DNA of 64,000 bases from an uncultured Lachnospiraceae bacterium (GCA_910576895.1 CAJTJZ010000006.1:24294-88293); one strand, 5' to 3'. Positions 34,785 to 44,985 are shown, numbered from the stretch's first letter. Numbers and translations: made by a program. The notes: generated by a model from the letters alone, not told the origin.

Positions 34785-34835
34785 CAAAGGTTCTAGCTTT
34801 TTATATACAAAAAAACCAGAACCTTTGTTTTTTTA
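34785..34835 (-). terminator. Terminator after small membrane protein gene
   Basis: CAAAGGTTCT (34785-34794) pairs with AGAACCTTTG (34818-34827), with T runs on both sides; it lies just beyond the stop at 34843 on the minus strand. Confidence 0.75.
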
Positions 34836-34842
34836 CTTCTTT

Positions 34843-35172
34843 TTACTTTTCATTTTCTTTTTCATCAAGAATATCAAATTCATCCATTAAATCTTTGATT
34901 TCTTCCATATCTTCCTTTGTGAATGTTGTTTCTTCTTTCTGTAGATGGAATGATACTGGCAGACTGCAAATAATAAATGATGACATTGCAGCAAAAACAG
35001 CTCCGATAATAAAAAAGATGCCTGTAATTTTAATTGCCAGTTCATTCAAATCATGAAACATCAAAAAAGAAATTCCAAAGATTAAAAAGGAACTTGCGTA
35101 TGCTATAATAGAAATATTTTCAAATACAGTCATAGCATACTTTTTTTCTCCACTCATTTCCAAATCTTCCAT
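34843..35172 (-). CDS. Hypothetical small membrane protein
   Basis: 109 residues with two transmembrane segments (about 25-40 and 50-72) and an acidic C-terminal tail (KEDMEEIKDLMDEFDILDEKENEK). No family recognised. SD GGAGGT precedes the start at good spacing, and a terminator follows, supporting it as a real gene. Confidence 0.7.
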   Translation of the reverse strand: MEDLEMSGEKKYAMTVFENISIIAYASSFLIFGISFLMFHDLNELAIKITGIFFIIGAVFAAMSSFIICSLPVSFHLQKEETTFTKEDMEEIKDLMDEFDILDEKENEK

Positions 35173-35339
35173 TTTTAATACCTCCAGTGTAAATAATAAT
35201 AGTAGTTTTTAAATATATTTCTATACCTTTCTACCATATAGAATAACACACTTTTAGAAATAAATCAATATAAAAATGAAAAAAATATTAGGAAAAAAGT
35301 AACAAATTTTTTAAAATATCCGAAAAATTTTTATAAAAA

Positions 35340-36530
35340 TCAGAAAATTAGACATTGTTCTAATTTTTCTGCCATAGTATCAACATGTTTTTTTTGAATA
35401 ATAAGTGGTGGCACAAAGCGAATAACATTTGCTCCAGCAGAAATTAAAATAAGTCCTTCTTTTTGTGCTTTCCTTATAATTTCATTTACAGGTTCTTTAA
35501 ATTCTAATCCTTGCATCAATCCTTTTCCTCGATGAGCAATAATTTTATCAGAATGATGTTCCATAACCACTTCCAATGTTTTCCATAAGTAATCTGAAAC
35601 CTGATTTACATTTTCTAAGATATGTTCTTTTTCAAATAAATCAAATACAACACAAACAGCCGCTGTTGCAAGTGGATTTCCACCATAAGTTGTACCATGA
35701 TCACCCGGAACTAATACATCTGCAAATTTTCCTTTAGCAAGAAATGCACCAACAGGTACACCGCATCCAAGTGCCTTTGCTACTGTCATAATATCAGGCA
35801 AGATATGATAATCTTGACAGGCAAACATAGTACCAGTACGTCCCATACCACATTGAATTTCATCAAAAATAAGAGCAATATCTTTTTCATTACAAAGCTT
35901 GCGAATTTGTTCTAAAAATTTTTGTTCTGCTGGATAAATTCCCCCTTCTCCTTGCACTGGTTCTAAAATAATTGCACAAGTTTTATCTGTTATTAGTGCT
36001 TTAACACTTTCAAAATGATTAAATTCTGCAAAAGAAATTCCCGGCATTAATGGACCAAAGGGCTGACGATACTTTTTTGTACCAGTTACAGCAAGAGCAC
36101 CTGTACTTCTTCCATGAAAAGAATGATGCATTGCAATAATCTCCCCTTCTGCCGAGCCTGTTTTATCATAATAATAACGTTTTGCTAATTTAATAGCACC
36201 CTCTATTGCTTCTGTTCCACTATTTGTAAAAAACACTTTATCCATGCCAGAAGCTTTTGTCACTTTATCTGCTGCATATGCCATTGGCATGGAATAATAA
36301 AGATTGGATATATGAATGATATGATCAATTTGTTTTTTTAGAGCTTCATTATATTCCTTATTATCATAACCAAGTGCAAATACAGCAATTCCTGATGCAA
36401 AATCAAGGTATTCCTTTCCTTCGATATCATATAAATAAACGCCCTGTCCTCGTTCCCATACAATTGGATAGCGATTATATGTATGCATAAGAGTTTTATC
36501 TGCAAGTTCCATGCATTCTTTACTATTCAT
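35340..36530 (-). CDS. argD: Acetylornithine aminotransferase
   Basis: 396 residues, class III PLP aminotransferase. Motifs are FTNSGTEAIEGAIKLAKR, HHSFHGRSTGALAVTGT, LIFDEIQCGMGRTG and the PLP lysine in VAKALGCGVPVGAF. ArgD converts N-acetylglutamate semialdehyde to N-acetylornithine. It is last in an argC-argB-argD run, 44 bp after argB, with an SD. Succinyldiaminopimelate aminotransferase activity is a common second role. Confidence 0.95.
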   Translation of the reverse strand: MNSKECMELADKTLMHTYNRYPIVWERGQGVYLYDIEGKEYLDFASGIAVFALGYDNKEYNEALKKQIDHIIHISNLYYSMPMAYAADKVTKASGMDKVFFTNSGTEAIEGAIKLAKRYYYDKTGSAEGEIIAMHHSFHGRSTGALAVTGTKKYRQPFGPLMPGISFAEFNHFESVKALITDKTCAIILEPVQGEGGIYPAEQKFLEQIRKLCNEKDIALIFDEIQCGMGRTGTMFACQDYHILPDIMTVAKALGCGVPVGAFLAKGKFADVLVPGDHGTTYGGNPLATAAVCVVFDLFEKEHILENVNQVSDYLWKTLEVVMEHHSDKIIAHRGKGLMQGLEFKEPVNEIIRKAQKEGLILISAGANVIRFVPPLIIQKKHVDTMAEKLEQCLIF

Positions 36531-36574
36531 ATTTCTTCTCCTTTCTTATCATTGGCCATTCGTACTTTCTTATG

Positions 36575-37456
36575 CTAATTCTCATCATTTAAAATGGCAG
36601 TACCAACACCTTGATCTGTAAAAAATTCAAGCAAAAGACAATGTTGTTTACGTCCATCAATAATATGCACTCTTTGAACACCTGCAAGTACTGCATCAAT
36701 ACAATTGTTAAGTTTTGGCAGCATACCACCACAAATATAACCATCTGTAATAAGCTTTTGGGCTTCCTTTACAGTAAGTGTAGATAATAATGTGGTTTTA
36801 TCTTCAGGATCAGTACATACACCGTCAATATCTGTTAAAAATGCTAGTTTTTCTGCTTTCATTGCTTTTGCAATGGAAGAAGCTGCATCATCTGCATTAA
36901 TATTATAACTTTTATAATCTTCTATACCAAGTCCAATAGGAGCAATAATTGGAATATAATCATCTTCTAAAAGCTTATCAATAATATCCGTATCTACTTT
37001 TACCACATCACCAACATAGCCAATATCTCCAGCAGAAACAATCTTTTTTTCACAACAAAGCATACCGCCATCTTTACCACTAATACCAATTGCTCGAACA
37101 CCAACTTGTTCTAGCATTCTTACAAGATCTTTATTGACTTTATTTAATACCATTTCTGCAATTTCCATTGTTTCCTCATCTGTTACTCGTAAACCATCAA
37201 CAAAAGAAGTTTCTTTGCCAACACGTTTTAGCCATTTACTAATTTCCTTCCCGCCGCCATGTACAATCATTGGTTTCATACCAACTAATTTTAATAATGC
37301 AACATCTTTAATTACATTGCTTTGTAAATTTTCATCTAACATTGCAGAACCGCCATATTTTACAATTACCCGCTTATTATTAAAATCTCGAATATATGGC
37401 AAAGCTTCAATTAATGTTTGTGCTTTAAACATAATTTGATCCATAGTTTCTTCCAT
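36575..37456 (-). CDS. argB: Acetylglutamate kinase
   Basis: 293 residues of the amino-acid kinase fold: VIVKYGGSAM, MIVHGGGKEISKWLKR, NADDAASSIAKAMKAEKLAFLTDIDGV and GGMLPKLNNC. It phosphorylates N-acetylglutamate. The N-terminal helix before the kinase core is of the arginine-sensitive hexameric type, suggesting feedback inhibition by arginine. It lies 49 bp after argC. Confidence 0.95.
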   Translation of the reverse strand: MEETMDQIMFKAQTLIEALPYIRDFNNKRVIVKYGGSAMLDENLQSNVIKDVALLKLVGMKPMIVHGGGKEISKWLKRVGKETSFVDGLRVTDEETMEIAEMVLNKVNKDLVRMLEQVGVRAIGISGKDGGMLCCEKKIVSAGDIGYVGDVVKVDTDIIDKLLEDDYIPIIAPIGLGIEDYKSYNINADDAASSIAKAMKAEKLAFLTDIDGVCTDPEDKTTLLSTLTVKEAQKLITDGYICGGMLPKLNNCIDAVLAGVQRVHIIDGRKQHCLLLEFFTDQGVGTAILNDEN

Positions 37457-37505
37457 AATTCATAACTCCTTAACTTTTTCTTTTAAAATATATCATTTTT
37501 ATCCT

Positions 37506-38546
37506 TTATGGAAATAAAGGTACTATCTGCAAACCTTCCATTTCTTGTAAACCAAACATAAGATTCATATTTTGAACTGCTTGTCCTGCTGCCCCTTTTA
37601 CTAGATTATCCATTGCCCCCATAATAATCACTCGATTTGTTCTTTTATCAATCTTAATATTAATGTCTACAAAATTGCTTCCTTCTACCCATCTTGTTTC
37701 CGGACAAACATCTTTTTCTAAAACCCTAATAAAGTATTCATTTTTATAATACTTATTATAAACTTCCTTTACTTGTTCATAAGAAAGTTCTTTTTTTAAA
37801 GTAGCATAACCCGTAATTAAAATTCCCCGATTCATTGGAACTAAATGTGGTGTAAAATTAAGTATTACCTTTTTACCACTTGCATAAGAAAGTTGTTCTT
37901 CAATTTCTGGTGTATGTCGATGTGTTGTGACATTATATGCTTTTATAGATTCATTTATCTCACAATATAAATTTCCTACTTTTGCACTACGTCCCGCACC
38001 AGAAACACCAGATTTTGCATCAATAATCAAGGTATCCATATCAATTAGTCCTTCTTTTGCAAGAGGATAAATAGAAAGAATGGAACAAGTTGGATAACAG
38101 CCCGGATTTGCGATAAGACGTGCATTTCTTACAGCGTCTCTATTAATTTCACAGAGCCCATAAATAGCTTCTTTTATAAATTGAGGGCTTTTATGTTCTA
38201 TTCCATACCATGACTCATAAATATCAATATCCTTCAAACGAAAATCTGCACTTAAATCAATAATTTTTGTTTGAGAAAGCACAGTTTCATTAACAATGGA
38301 AGCACAAAGTCCCTGCGGTGTTGCTGTAAAAATAACATCTGCCTGTTTTGATAATTCTTCTATATTATCTTCCAAACAAGTTACATTAACCAATTTTGTC
38401 ATATTTCCGAAAATACTACTATAATCTTGATTACTATAGCTATGTGAACCATACCAAACAATTTCTGTTTCTTTATGCTGTAATAATAATCGTACAAGTT
38501 CTTGACCAGCGTAACCAGTAGAACCAATAATCCCTACTTTTATCAT
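37506..38546 (-). CDS. argC: N-acetyl-gamma-glutamyl-phosphate reductase
   Basis: 346 residues. Rossmann motif IGSTGYAGQELVRLL, catalytic Cys in IANPGCYPT, and SGVSGAGRSAK. It makes N-acetylglutamate semialdehyde with NADPH. First gene of argCBD; SD GGAGAAG precedes ATG. The usual argJ between argC and argB is absent here, so recycling of the acetyl group must be coded elsewhere or replaced by a linear ArgA/ArgE-type route. Confidence 0.95.
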   Translation of the reverse strand: MIKVGIIGSTGYAGQELVRLLLQHKETEIVWYGSHSYSNQDYSSIFGNMTKLVNVTCLEDNIEELSKQADVIFTATPQGLCASIVNETVLSQTKIIDLSADFRLKDIDIYESWYGIEHKSPQFIKEAIYGLCEINRDAVRNARLIANPGCYPTCSILSIYPLAKEGLIDMDTLIIDAKSGVSGAGRSAKVGNLYCEINESIKAYNVTTHRHTPEIEEQLSYASGKKVILNFTPHLVPMNRGILITGYATLKKELSYEQVKEVYNKYYKNEYFIRVLEKDVCPETRWVEGSNFVDINIKIDKRTNRVIIMGAMDNLVKGAAGQAVQNMNLMFGLQEMEGLQIVPLFP

Positions 38547-38592
38547 TGTTACTTCTCCTATCCTTCTTTACTTTTCATAATTTATATTCAAT

Positions 38593-40680
38593 TTATTTAG
38601 AACAAAAAATTCGTACCTGTAATGGCTGTAAACAAATTTTATTTCCTTCTAGTTGTTCTCCACTTTCTATATCTTTTAATACTATCGTTTCCTTCAGTAA
38701 AACACTTTGTTCTATAGAATTAAAATTCATAAAGAAATAATATACTTCTCCATCGCCTTCTCGTTTTTGAACAGAAATTCCATCTGGCAATTTTTCTGCA
38801 AATGGAAAATTACTTTCTAAGGAAATTTCTTTTGCAAGCAATTTATAGAAATCTCTTAAAAATTCTACTTCTGTACGTGCTGCAATATGATAAGCCATTC
38901 CTTTTCCAAAAGGATGCTTTGTAACCGCAGGCATTCCTTTATAAAAATCATCGTCATAACAAGCAAGCACTTCCGTATTTTCAAGTGGATGAACAATTGC
39001 ACAATAATCTTTTACAGAATATGTCTTTTTTGGAAGATCTCCATTATGCCATGTAAAACTATTTCTATCTTCTGGATAGAGGGAATCAATTTCTTCTTCC
39101 CATACACCAATCACTTGCTTTAAGTCATTTCCGGGAAAACCACCAAGGAAACAAAGATCTGTTTCATCTACATAACCAGTTACATAAGTTGTTACTAGTG
39201 TTCCACCTTGTTCTACAAATTGTTTCATACGCTTTGCTATATCACCACGAAGCATATAAAGCATGGGTGCTATTACAAGTTGATAGTTATCAAGCGGTTG
39301 TGTCATATCAATAACATCACTTGCAATGGATTCTTGCCAAAGTGCTTCATAATTTTCTATACAAGTACGCTCATATTGTTTACTTTCCTGACTTAATCCA
39401 TTCATATCTTCGATTGCCCAACGGTTTTCATAATCATAAATAATTGCTGCCTTTGCATAAACATTTGTTCCGCGAAGAGAATCACATTTATGCAAGAACT
39501 CTCCAAGACATTTACATTCCTGAAATACTCTTGTATGCTCTGATCCATCATGATCTATGATAGCACCATGAAATTTTTCTTCTGCTCCACGTCCTTTTCT
39601 CCATTGAAAATACTGCACAGAATCAGAACCATGAGCAATTGCTTGTATAGAAGATAATATATTCATTCCCGGTCGTTTTAATTTATTTACATGCTGCCAA
39701 TTTACAAGGCTTGGTGTACTTTCCATTAATAAAAATGGTTTTTTCTTCATCGAGCGAAACATATCATGATGAAAAGCAGTTTCTGCTGCCGTTTTTGCAT
39801 CACTTCTATTTGTCTCATGCCAAGCTGGATAACTGTCCCAAGAAACAATATCAACACTTTTTGATAATTCCCAATAATTTAATCCCGCATATTTCATATA
39901 ATTTGTTGTCACAAGAAGATCAGGTGTAATTTCTTTTACAGCACGAATTTCTTGTTCCATAAAATTCTTTGTTTGATATGTTACAAACCGCAGCCAATCA
40001 AGTTGTAAACCATGAATTGCATGTTCTCCTTGTGGTGCAGGAGATTCAATTTCATCAAAACGGGAAAAACGTTTACTCCAGAAACCCGTAAACCATGCAT
40101 GATTCAATTCTTCTATATTATTATGATATTTTTCACGCAGCCAGTCACGAAAAGCCTCCTGACATAAAGGACAATGACATTCTCCCCCATATTCATTAGA
40201 AATATGCCACATACCAAGTGCTGGGTGATTCTGATAGCGTTTTGCAAGCATTTGATCCATTTCCCATACTTTTTTTCGATAGTAAGGAGAAGTATAACAA
40301 TGATTATGACGGCCGCCATGAAGGTTTCTAGTACGATCGGCATTCATACGAAGAACCTCTGGATGATTTCTATCAAGCCAAGCAGGACGTGCACCACTTG
40401 GGGTTGCAAGAATCACTTTCTTTCCATTTCTTGCCATACGATCCATTGTTTCATCAAGCCATTCAAATGTATAAACACCTTCTTCTGGTTCTAGTGCTTT
40501 CCATGCAAAAACATTTAATGTAACACTATTTATATGTACAAGCTCCATCAGCCGATCATCTTCTTTTAAAATATCTGGTCGATCAAGCCATTGATCTGGA
40601 TTGTAATCACCACCATAAATCATATGAGGAAAATCTTTTAAAATTGGTGGGTATTTTAATTTTGTTAATTTTTCAGACAT
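38593..40680 (-). CDS. Beta-galactosidase, GH42
   Basis: About 695 residues. The GH42 TIM barrel has GGDYNPDQW, the acid/base Glu in HISNEYGG (about residue 163), a Cys cluster GECHCPLC that binds zinc in this family, and the nucleophile Glu in LLMESTPS. The trimerisation and C-terminal beta domains follow. It is cytoplasmic (no signal) and hydrolyses terminal beta-galactosides, probably imported oligosaccharides. ATG 40680 is 8 nt from an AGGA SD; a GTG five codons upstream lacks one. A palindrome lies upstream. Confidence 0.94.
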   Translation of the reverse strand: MSEKLTKLKYPPILKDFPHMIYGGDYNPDQWLDRPDILKEDDRLMELVHINSVTLNVFAWKALEPEEGVYTFEWLDETMDRMARNGKKVILATPSGARPAWLDRNHPEVLRMNADRTRNLHGGRHNHCYTSPYYRKKVWEMDQMLAKRYQNHPALGMWHISNEYGGECHCPLCQEAFRDWLREKYHNNIEELNHAWFTGFWSKRFSRFDEIESPAPQGEHAIHGLQLDWLRFVTYQTKNFMEQEIRAVKEITPDLLVTTNYMKYAGLNYWELSKSVDIVSWDSYPAWHETNRSDAKTAAETAFHHDMFRSMKKKPFLLMESTPSLVNWQHVNKLKRPGMNILSSIQAIAHGSDSVQYFQWRKGRGAEEKFHGAIIDHDGSEHTRVFQECKCLGEFLHKCDSLRGTNVYAKAAIIYDYENRWAIEDMNGLSQESKQYERTCIENYEALWQESIASDVIDMTQPLDNYQLVIAPMLYMLRGDIAKRMKQFVEQGGTLVTTYVTGYVDETDLCFLGGFPGNDLKQVIGVWEEEIDSLYPEDRNSFTWHNGDLPKKTYSVKDYCAIVHPLENTEVLACYDDDFYKGMPAVTKHPFGKGMAYHIAARTEVEFLRDFYKLLAKEISLESNFPFAEKLPDGISVQKREGDGEVYYFFMNFNSIEQSVLLKETIVLKDIESGEQLEGNKICLQPLQVRIFCSK

Positions 40681-40753
40681 AAATAAGGTCCTCACTTTCT
40701 TTACTGGAAATTAATTTTGTTGAAAATATAAAAAAAATATGCTAAAATTTCTA

Positions 40754-40769
40754 TGTCTTATAAAAGACA
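40754..40769. promoter_or_regulatory. Palindromic operator candidate between GH42 gene and aroC
   Basis: TGTCTT and AAGACA flank ATAA, a perfect 6+6 inverted repeat about 75 nt upstream of both divergent starts. The binding protein is unknown. Confidence 0.45.
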
Positions 40770-40843
40770 AGAGTTATCATCGTTCATTATAGCACTGCAT
40801 TATTTAATTTCAAGCATTTTATGATAGAAATGAGGTTATTTTT

Positions 40844-41968
40844 ATGTCAAGTTCTACCTTTGGACAATTATTTTCTGTTACTACTTGGGGGGAATCCCAT
40901 GGAAAAGGAATTGGCTGTATTGTTGATGGATGTCCTGCTGGACTTTCTATGAATGAGGCAATCATACAATCTTATCTTGATCGCCGTAAACCGGGTGCTA
41001 CAAAATATTCCACTCCACGAAAAGAACAAGATACTGTTACGATTCTTTCTGGCATTTTTGAAGGAAAAACAACAGGAACTCCAATTGCTATGGAAATTTT
41101 AAATGAAACGCAACGTTCCTCTGATTATTCAGAAATTGCTTCTTATTATCGTCCGGGACATGCAGATTATACTTTTGATAAAAAATATGGATTTCGTGAT
41201 TACCGAGGCGGTGGACGTTCTTCTGGAAGGGAAACTATTGGACGTGTGGCAGCAGGAGCAATTGCTTGTACCATTTTAAAAGAACTTGGAATTACAGTAC
41301 AAGCTTATACAAAAGCAATTGGAACAATTGAAATTTCTGAGAACAATATTTCTTTGGAAAATATTACAAAAAGTCCTCTTTTTATGCCTGATTTAGAAGC
41401 TTCTGCAAAAGCAGAGGATTATTTACTTTCAAAAATGAAAGAAAAAGATTCTGTCGGCGGTATTATAGAATGTATTATTAAGGGAATGCCTGCTGGAATT
41501 GGTGAACCTGTATTTGAAAAATTAGATGCAAACCTTGCAAAAGCGATTTTATCGATTGGAGCTGTAAAAGGTTTTGAAATTGGTTCTGGTTTTGGAGCAG
41601 CCAAATTATGTGGCAGCCAAAATAATGATATGTTCTATCCTATACAAACAGAAAATTCAAAGAATCAAGTACAAAAAATAGAGAAAAAAACAAATCATGC
41701 TGGTGGTATTCTTGGCGGTATTAGTGATGGCTCTGATATTGTTTTTCGTGCTGCTTTTAAACCAACACCATCCATTGCAAGTACACAACAAACAGTAAAT
41801 AAATCTGGAGAAGCAATTACAGTAAATATTAAAGGAAGACATGATCCAATTATTGTACCAAGAGCTGTTGTTGTAGTAGAATCTATGGCCGCCATTACAT
41901 TAGTAGATATGCTTTTTATCAATATGCATTCACGTATCAATCAAGTAAAACATTTTTATAAACAGTAA
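40844..41968 (+). CDS. aroC: Chorismate synthase
   Basis: 374 residues. Signatures are GESHGKGIGCIVDGCPAGL (FMN/EPSP-binding N-terminus), YRPGHADYTFDKKYGFRDYRGGGRSSGRET, and GRHDPIIVPRAVVVVESMAA. It converts EPSP to chorismate with reduced FMN. It stands alone, divergent from the GH42 gene, with a terminator after it. The related tyrA lies about 8 kb downstream. Confidence 0.96.
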   Translation: MSSSTFGQLFSVTTWGESHGKGIGCIVDGCPAGLSMNEAIIQSYLDRRKPGATKYSTPRKEQDTVTILSGIFEGKTTGTPIAMEILNETQRSSDYSEIASYYRPGHADYTFDKKYGFRDYRGGGRSSGRETIGRVAAGAIACTILKELGITVQAYTKAIGTIEISENNISLENITKSPLFMPDLEASAKAEDYLLSKMKEKDSVGGIIECIIKGMPAGIGEPVFEKLDANLAKAILSIGAVKGFEIGSGFGAAKLCGSQNNDMFYPIQTENSKNQVQKIEKKTNHAGGILGGISDGSDIVFRAAFKPTPSIASTQQTVNKSGEAITVNIKGRHDPIIVPRAVVVVESMAAITLVDMLFINMHSRINQVKHFYKQ

Positions 41969-41997
41969 AAAAATATTTAAAAAAAACTAAAAAAGAA

Positions 41998-42050
41998 AAC
42001 TGTCATATAAAGCTAAGATAAATTTTTTACTTTATGTGACAGTTTATTTT
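41998..42050 (+). terminator. Terminator after aroC
   Basis: AACTGTCATATAAAG (41998-42012) pairs with CTTTATGTGACAGTT (42030-42044) with one mismatch, then a T-rich tail. Confidence 0.8.
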
Positions 42051-42089
42051 ATAAATGTTTATTTATATAGAATCTATAATTTCTTTTAT

Positions 42090-44639
42090 CTAATACTTTG
42101 TTTTATGGATTTTTTCAATTAATTCATCTATTTGTTGATATGGAACTGGAGGAGAAAAATAATATCCCTGTGAATATCGAATTCCTTTTTTTACAATATA
42201 ATCTTGTAATTCTTTTGATTTTACAAATTCTGCGACAAGTTCAATTCCAAGACGTTCTGACATATAAACAATAATATCTACTAAATTTCGATTAATCTCA
42301 TTTTCTTGTATATATCGTACAATTTGTCCATCAATTTTAATTAAATCTGGCTGTAAATTTGCAATTTCCACTAAATTAGAATATCCAGAACCAAAGTCAT
42401 CAATAGCTATTTTAACGCCATAACTTCTTGCATGTTGTACAAAACCTTCTAAAATTTCTGGATTACGAAATTCTTCCGATTCTAAAATTTCAAAAATAAA
42501 GTGATCTGGATGTTTTAATTGTAATAGTTGACGGAATACCATACTAGTAAATTCATCGGAATTGATATCATAAGCAGAAAGATTAATAGAAACCATTTCT
42601 TCTCTATTATCAAATAACTCAAATACTTTTCGTACCATAATACAAGATAATTGATAATATAATCTGTATTCTTTGGCAATATCCATAAATTGATAAGGAA
42701 CTAAAATACCACCCTGTTTATCAGGAATCCTCATCAATGCTTCAAATTTATTTAATTTCTTTTCTTTATTATCATAAATTGGTTGAAAATATGGAATCAC
42801 ATTTTCTTGTTTAATCGCATCATTTAATGCTACAACAGTATCTAATGCTTGTCCAATATGATTTTGTCGTTCCCAGTCATTTTTATATACAAGAAAACGC
42901 TTGACATTTCGTTTATTTTCTACAAGTGTTAATTTTGCTTTATCTAATAAATGGCTTTGTTCTAAAACAAGAATAAACTGGTTAATGCAAACGATATTAT
43001 TCATTGTTACATTCGAAGAACCAAATTGTACATACATTTCCTGCATAATTTTTAAAAATAAGCTGCTGGCATATTCATATTTTGCAACGGCTAAAAATGT
43101 AAATTCATCAATACGATAAAAATAGATATTGTCCTGTTCTCCAATTCTTTGTATATAATCTACCATAGATTGAATATTGCATTTAGCAACTTCTTCAAAT
43201 TTTTCTGTTTTTAAATGACTTAATAAAATTTGCCCATTTTCCATGGAAATCATACAAAGTTTATCAAATCCATCGTTTTTACTATCATAAAGATATTTTG
43301 TATAATTATTTAAACCTGTGCTTGGATCTAGAAATAACTTTTTATTTACTTCTTGTTCCTGCAAAATTACCTGCCGCATAAGTTCACGGTTTTTTTGTAA
43401 AATATTTTCACTTTGCTTTTTAAGGAAATAATTTAAAATGTCTTTTTTATTGTCACCCTCAATTTCATGTAATTTTTTAAATGGTCTTCTGTCGATAGGT
43501 AAATAACTTTCTTGTTCTGCATAGCCAAAAAAACTAAGGCTTCCATTTAAAAATTCATTTTTTCCATCAATCCAAGCAATTTCTCCATTACAGTAAATAC
43601 CACAGATATTTGTATTAGCAAATGGTGTTAATTCCCATTTTGCACAACTTTCCATATACATTTTACGGAACACACAAGAGTAACAGACAATTTCCTCGAT
43701 TGGCTGATGTTCAATTTCTTTACAAATATCTCTACATTCCTTTGCAGAACCAAGCGGACTTAAATATCCAACTTGTACAAGCTGTCCAACGGGAACAGAA
43801 TCATAATACATTTTCATTCGATTTGTCTTTTCTTCACATTCAAGAAAGAAGCTTGCACCATGATGTCCTTCCATAAGAAAAGGAAAATGAAGCAGCATAT
43901 CTGATAATGTTTCTGCCATTGTCATACCTTTTTCTGGTTCTTCGATTCCAAACATTTCTTTACACCATTCTAGTGCAGGCTTTTGATCAATTTCTTCCCA
44001 ATATTCCCCATCTGTTTTATTTATTTGATAATAGTCTCCAATTGGTTCATGTCCAGTTATCATACTGGAATATACATATAATTCCTTGTTTAATAAAGAT
44101 GCTGTCATTAGACTATTGGGATAAATCCCTTGATCATCAAAAACAAAAGGTTTGGCAAAGGGATCGGTTCTTGTTTCACTGACTCTACCACCGATTGCTC
44201 GAACATCTTTTGTATTTCTATTAAAATAAGTAAGAAATTCATAAGTTCGCATATAATTGTCAGAAAAATGCATAAAAATAACTTTTGTTCCTTGTTTATT
44301 GACATCTTCTGATACTTGAGAAGAAAGCTCTTCTGGTGTAATATTTTCATAAGAATAACAATTTGTCACAACTTTTGTTTGTGAAAATTCTGTAAAGGCA
44401 ATAATACATTCCTTCTCGCAAATTTTTCCATTATAAATTAAATATTTTGCAGAAGAACCAAGGATTTTTCCATTTGGAAAAAACTTTCGTACATTTTTAG
44501 CAATACATACTGCTTCTTCTGTGCTGTGAACAGCCGTATAAATACGAATTAAATATTCTTTATTTGTCAACATACGATTTTTTTTAATAAAGTTTTCAAG
44601 TTCATCATATCCACGATAAATTGTACTATATGTTTTCAT
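42090..44639 (-). CDS. FIST-EAL protein, c-di-GMP phosphodiesterase
   Basis: 849 residues and no clear transmembrane segment. FIST_N (about 40-230) and FIST_C (about 240-380) sensor domains come first. A short degenerate GGDEF-like region (DPSTGLNNYTKYLYD, no GGDEF) follows, then a full EAL domain (about 590-845) with FEALMR, SINLS, EILESEE, IDDFGSGYSN, KIDGQ and QGYYFSPP; the metal and catalytic residues look intact. It likely senses amino-acid-like ligands through FIST and degrades c-di-GMP. SD is weak (GGTGAT). Confidence 0.9.
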   Translation of the reverse strand: MKTYSTIYRGYDELENFIKKNRMLTNKEYLIRIYTAVHSTEEAVCIAKNVRKFFPNGKILGSSAKYLIYNGKICEKECIIAFTEFSQTKVVTNCYSYENITPEELSSQVSEDVNKQGTKVIFMHFSDNYMRTYEFLTYFNRNTKDVRAIGGRVSETRTDPFAKPFVFDDQGIYPNSLMTASLLNKELYVYSSMITGHEPIGDYYQINKTDGEYWEEIDQKPALEWCKEMFGIEEPEKGMTMAETLSDMLLHFPFLMEGHHGASFFLECEEKTNRMKMYYDSVPVGQLVQVGYLSPLGSAKECRDICKEIEHQPIEEIVCYSCVFRKMYMESCAKWELTPFANTNICGIYCNGEIAWIDGKNEFLNGSLSFFGYAEQESYLPIDRRPFKKLHEIEGDNKKDILNYFLKKQSENILQKNRELMRQVILQEQEVNKKLFLDPSTGLNNYTKYLYDSKNDGFDKLCMISMENGQILLSHLKTEKFEEVAKCNIQSMVDYIQRIGEQDNIYFYRIDEFTFLAVAKYEYASSLFLKIMQEMYVQFGSSNVTMNNIVCINQFILVLEQSHLLDKAKLTLVENKRNVKRFLVYKNDWERQNHIGQALDTVVALNDAIKQENVIPYFQPIYDNKEKKLNKFEALMRIPDKQGGILVPYQFMDIAKEYRLYYQLSCIMVRKVFELFDNREEMVSINLSAYDINSDEFTSMVFRQLLQLKHPDHFIFEILESEEFRNPEILEGFVQHARSYGVKIAIDDFGSGYSNLVEIANLQPDLIKIDGQIVRYIQENEINRNLVDIIVYMSERLGIELVAEFVKSKELQDYIVKKGIRYSQGYYFSPPVPYQQIDELIEKIHKTKY

Positions 44640-44985
44640 AGGATCACCCCTGTCTAAAAAGCAAAAACCGCATTATCTTATTTATTTGTTTTTTTTGCGG
44701 CTTATTTTGCAAAAAGTTAAATTATATGTATTCTCTCCTAATTATATCATAATACTTGTTTTAGTCAATAAGATTAATTATTTTAAGCAATTTATGATAA
44801 CTATAAGATACTAAAAATAATAAAATTTACTAAGAGTATATAATCTTTTTATTTCTTTCGGATAAAATCCATAAATCAAGACATACTGTAATGGATGGAA
44901 TGTAATGCCTTTCATTTTTCATTTATGAAAAGCATTATAAGAATTATCAATATTTTATCATTTCAACAGAAAGGCGTGATAATTT
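44640..44985. other. Intergenic region between FIST-EAL gene and enolase
   Basis: A+T-rich. On the minus strand a CCGCA/TGCGG stem (44668-44672/44696-44700) is followed by TTTTT just before the FIST-EAL start, a possible leader hairpin. No c-di-GMP riboswitch was recognised. At 44907-44940 lies a partial copy of the element hairpin found before recJ. The enolase SD AAAGGCG is at about 44970. Confidence 0.5.
44907..44940. repeat. Solo copy of the ORF-less element's hairpin
   Basis: Positions 44916-44936 are identical over 21 bases to 1483-1503, and the upstream arm AATGCCTTTCAT pairs imperfectly with ATGAAAAGCATT. No other part of the element is present. Confidence 0.65.

Noticed and set aside
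44640..44760. c-di-GMP riboswitch before the FIST-EAL gene
   Set aside because: No GEMM-type conserved core was found, only a simple stem followed by T residues.
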